This document shows, in pieces, positions 4,644 to 6,462 of a DNA stretch of 6,462 bases. The translations under genes and the position numbers were made by a program. Position 1 is the first letter of the stretch. Each line of letters opens with the position of its first letter. This DNA is from Candidatus Pacearchaeota archaeon (lineage in GTDB: Archaea > Nanobdellota > Nanobdellia > Pacearchaeales > UBA284): positions 1-6,462 of the forward strand of contig JAIMAW010000027.1 in the NCBI GenBank assembly GCA_023511755.1, read 5' to 3'. The notes under the pieces were generated by a model, which was not told where the DNA came from, did no database searches, and saw only the letters and a list, made by a program, of their open reading frames with translations.

Positions 4644-6167
4644 ATGGAAAGCGACGAGGCTAAGGGAAAGACAAAAACTGCTGAGCAGATAATCAAAGAA
4701 GCGGATTCTGATTCATCAGATCCTGCTCCCAGAAGGGTTACGAGGCCAAATTGGAGAAGAATAGGGATAGCGATTTTTATTGTCGCGCTTATCGCATTGG
4801 CAGTTATTCTTATCCTCATTTTTACTAAGCATGTTCCTGTAGCCAAACAGGAAATGCTGAACATAACTTACAAAATAGAGTCAGAAAATGGCTCATTGAT
4901 CGATTCTGGCACAAGGACTTTTGCTGTGGGAAAAGTCGCTTCTGGCATCGGCCTGAAAACAAACAAGCTTGATAAAGAGATAGAAGATATGACAGTCGGC
5001 GAGGAGAAAACGATAGGGCTCGAGGCAGAAGATGCTTATGGCAAGTATGATGAGGGGCTTGTGTACTATTATAATAGGACAGAGCGAATAAACCGAACCA
5101 ATGAAATCAATAGGACAGACACTATAACAACTGATGAGTTCACTGAAGTGTTTGGTGAACAGCCGATGAAGGGCAAGGTTTACGAAATTCCTGGCGCACC
5201 TTTCAAATACAAAGTAACTGAAGTCACAGAAACGAAAGTTAAAATATCCATAGAAGCACGGGTTGGCAATGAACTTTCTTCAGGGGGGTTCTTCCCAGCG
5301 AAAGTCATTGAAGTAACAGATGATAAAATTGTAATAAAGCTAATTGGCAACAATTCAATCGTGCCGACGCAAAATGGTAATCTCGAGATAAATTTCACTG
5401 ATACAGAAATTATATTCATGCTAAGCCCTGAAATAGGACAAGAAGTGCAGTTAGGCAATAATCCCAGGGGCAAGGTCACTGCACTTAATGCTACACATAT
5501 CACAGTTGACGCAAACCCCGCATTAGCAGGACAAAAAGTAAAGGTTAAGATAACTCTTAATAATAAATTCACAGAAAAAGTTACAGGCGAGGCAATTAAA
5601 CATATCCCTGGCGCGCCAACATTGCAAGTTTTCATCATGAGCTATTGTCCTTACGGGGTGCAAGCAGTAAAGGGCGTGCTTCCAGTGTGGGGAAAATTCC
5701 AAGACAAAGCTAACATCGAGTTAAGATTTGTGTCATACACAATGCATGGTGCGAAAGAAGAGGAAGAAAACAACAGAATGATCTGCATTAGAGAAGAACA
5801 ATCATCAAAACTCTTGCCTTACTTGAAATGCTTTGTCGAGGCAGGCGATTCTTCTGGCTGTATCAAAAAGGCAGGCGTTGATGAAAGCAAACTTACGAGT
5901 TGTATGGCCTCGAGAGCATCGCAATACATGGAAGAAGATAAAACCCTAAATAAAAAATATGGCGTTCAAGGCTCGCCAACTTTCATACTCGACGGCAAGG
6001 AAGCCAGCATTTATCCTCGCGATCCACAAAGCATCGCGACAGCTATCTGTAATGCATTCACAGGGAGCAAGCCGAGCGTATGTAGCGAATCCTTCAGTAC
6101 AGAAAACCCATCGCCGGGCTTCGGTTGGGGCTCGAGTAGCTCGAGTTCTGGCGGAAGCTGTGGTTAA
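4644..6167 (+). CDS. Membrane-anchored SlyD-like FKBP fused to a DsbA/GILT-like thioredoxin domain
   Basis: This 507-residue type II membrane protein has a charged cytoplasmic head (1-39, ending in RRVTRPNWRR), one membrane helix (40-60) and the rest outside the cell. Region 67-306 looks like a SlyD-type FKBP peptidyl-prolyl isomerase: NITYKIESENGSLIDSG (73-89), VGEEKTIGLEAEDAYGKYD (118-136), a large inserted flap domain (about 160-275), and the family-typical return strand ITVDANPALAGQKVKVKI (286-303). The VIPGxE-like binding loop is not recognisable. Region 327-480 is a thioredoxin fold: strand LQVFIMSYC, site CPYG at 335-338 in place of CxxC, H368, and the cis-proline loop GSPT (443-446). 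Further cysteines lie at 381, 396, 406, 420, 469, 480 and 506. The tail (487-507) is Ser/Gly-rich and ends SCG. Eight N-glycosylation sequons all fall in the FKBP half. It is likely a folding factor for exported proteins combining proline isomerase or chaperone activity with thiol chemistry. The start follows a weak AAGG three bases upstream. Confidence 0.85.
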   Translation: MESDEAKGKTKTAEQIIKEADSDSSDPAPRRVTRPNWRRIGIAIFIVALIALAVILILIFTKHVPVAKQEMLNITYKIESENGSLIDSGTRTFAVGKVASGIGLKTNKLDKEIEDMTVGEEKTIGLEAEDAYGKYDEGLVYYYNRTERINRTNEINRTDTITTDEFTEVFGEQPMKGKVYEIPGAPFKYKVTEVTETKVKISIEARVGNELSSGGFFPAKVIEVTDDKIVIKLIGNNSIVPTQNGNLEINFTDTEIIFMLSPEIGQEVQLGNNPRGKVTALNATHITVDANPALAGQKVKVKITLNNKFTEKVTGEAIKHIPGAPTLQVFIMSYCPYGVQAVKGVLPVWGKFQDKANIELRFVSYTMHGAKEEEENNRMICIREEQSSKLLPYLKCFVEAGDSSGCIKKAGVDESKLTSCMASRASQYMEEDKTLNKKYGVQGSPTFILDGKEASIYPRDPQSIATAICNAFTGSKPSVCSESFSTENPSPGFGWGSSSSSSGGSCG

Positions 6168-6182
6168 ATATCTCATTTGTTC

Positions 6183-6193
6183 TTTATATAAAT
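6183..6193 (+). promoter_or_regulatory. TATA-like element after the FKBP-thioredoxin gene
   Basis: TTTATATAAAT is a strong TATA match lying 15 bases past the stop of the preceding gene. The predicted start site, about 25 bases on, is near 6212, which falls after the only good ATG (6199). Either another start is used, or the box and the reading frame no longer match because this region has decayed. The core is palindromic and direction is uncertain. Confidence 0.35.
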
Positions 6194-6198
6194 TCAAA

Positions 6199-6462
6199 AT
6201 GCCAAGATTAGTTTTATCAAAAGAAAAAGAGTTTATATTTTCAAGAATACAGCAAAGTTAGAAAAATTAATTGGAAAGGAGTTCAATAGCATAGAAGAAA
6301 TCACTAAAAGCTTACCTGCTAATTGTTATGTCCCAAAAATGGCGCCGGTAGAAATAGAAAGTTTACCTCATCTTGTTAAAGAATGACCCATTTATGAAAG
6401 AAAAAATTTTGCGAATTACCGGAAAGAATATAACATTACATTAGCCAAAATCAGAGTAATAG
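6199..6462 (+). pseudogene. Possible decayed or frameshifted gene, open to the right edge
   Basis: An ATG at 6199 reads MPRLVLSKEKEFIF and then stops at 6259-6261. The frame one base back is open from 6192 to 6383 and has protein-like composition (KNTAKLEKLIGKEFNSIEEI, then SLPANCYVPKMAPVEIESLP), but has no ATG, GTG or TTG before 6339. Adding one T to the TTTT run at 6238-6241 would join the two into FIFFKNTAKLEKL. The joined frame meets TGA at 6384-6386. After it the same frame stays open to the window edge (PIYERKNFANYRKEY, then NITLAKIRVI). Reading the TGA as a mutated TGG gives a smooth KEWPIYERK. Two lesions suggest a pseudogene; a 62-residue gene ending at the TGA with one sequencing error is the alternative. 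I do not recognise the family. Confidence 0.4.

Noticed and set aside
5180..5638. A 152-codon minus-strand frame inside the FKBP-thioredoxin gene.
   Set aside because: It mirrors the third-position pattern of the plus-strand gene and has no upstream signals. The sense-strand protein has recognisable domains throughout this stretch.
6130..6147. Near-perfect 9-bp tandem repeat GCTCGAGTA / GCTCGAGTT containing two CTCGAG sites.
   Set aside because: It encodes the poly-Ser part of the C-terminal tail; a low-complexity coding repeat explains it.
6394..6444. A 16-residue ORF starting MKEKILRITGK near the right edge.
   Set aside because: Too short, no ribosome site, and out of frame with the more protein-like open frame that runs through the same bases to the window edge.

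Overview
The window looks like a piece of an archaeal chromosome, moderately AT-rich with dense, short-spaced genes. The archaeal assignment rests on three things. TATA boxes of the TTTATAA type with purine-rich BRE-like flanks stand at the right distance before several starts. The gene content includes a HerA/DUF87-type ATPase and a membrane-anchored FKBP-thioredoxin protein rich in N-glycosylation sequons. Most genes lack a good Shine-Dalgarno sequence. A DPANN-type or related lineage is possible, but this is an impression only.

Left part (1-2400), all on the minus strand. A 442-residue HerA-like P-loop ATPase (998-2326) is followed by an unrecognised soluble protein (start at 905, running off the left edge). 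Each has its own TATA box, and the second gene appears to be leaderless.

Middle part (2400-4500), also minus strand. A probable three-gene transcript reads in the order HD-domain phosphohydrolase (4496-3834), four-helix membrane protein with a proline-rich cytoplasmic tail (3822-2830), and small glycine-rich four-helix membrane protein (2777-2454). The gaps are 11 and 52 bases. The last gene has a near-perfect Shine-Dalgarno site, and a T-rich tract beyond its stop probably ends the transcript.

Right part (4500-6462), plus strand. A 147-base divergent intergenic region carries a near-palindromic TATA box and a perfect 19-bp tandem duplication. It precedes a 507-residue secreted-side, membrane-anchored protein that joins a SlyD-like FKBP region to a DsbA/GILT-like thioredoxin fold. 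It is probably a two-domain folding factor for exported proteins. The last 295 bases hold what reads as a decayed or frameshifted coding region, with one apparent T deletion and one in-frame TGA, open to the right edge.

I see no CRISPR array, tRNA, rRNA or intact mobile element. The most unusual items are the FKBP-thioredoxin fusion with its CPYG active site and regular sequon array, the 19-bp tandem repeat in its leader, the unknown gene beside the HerA-like ATPase, and the broken reading frame at the right end.
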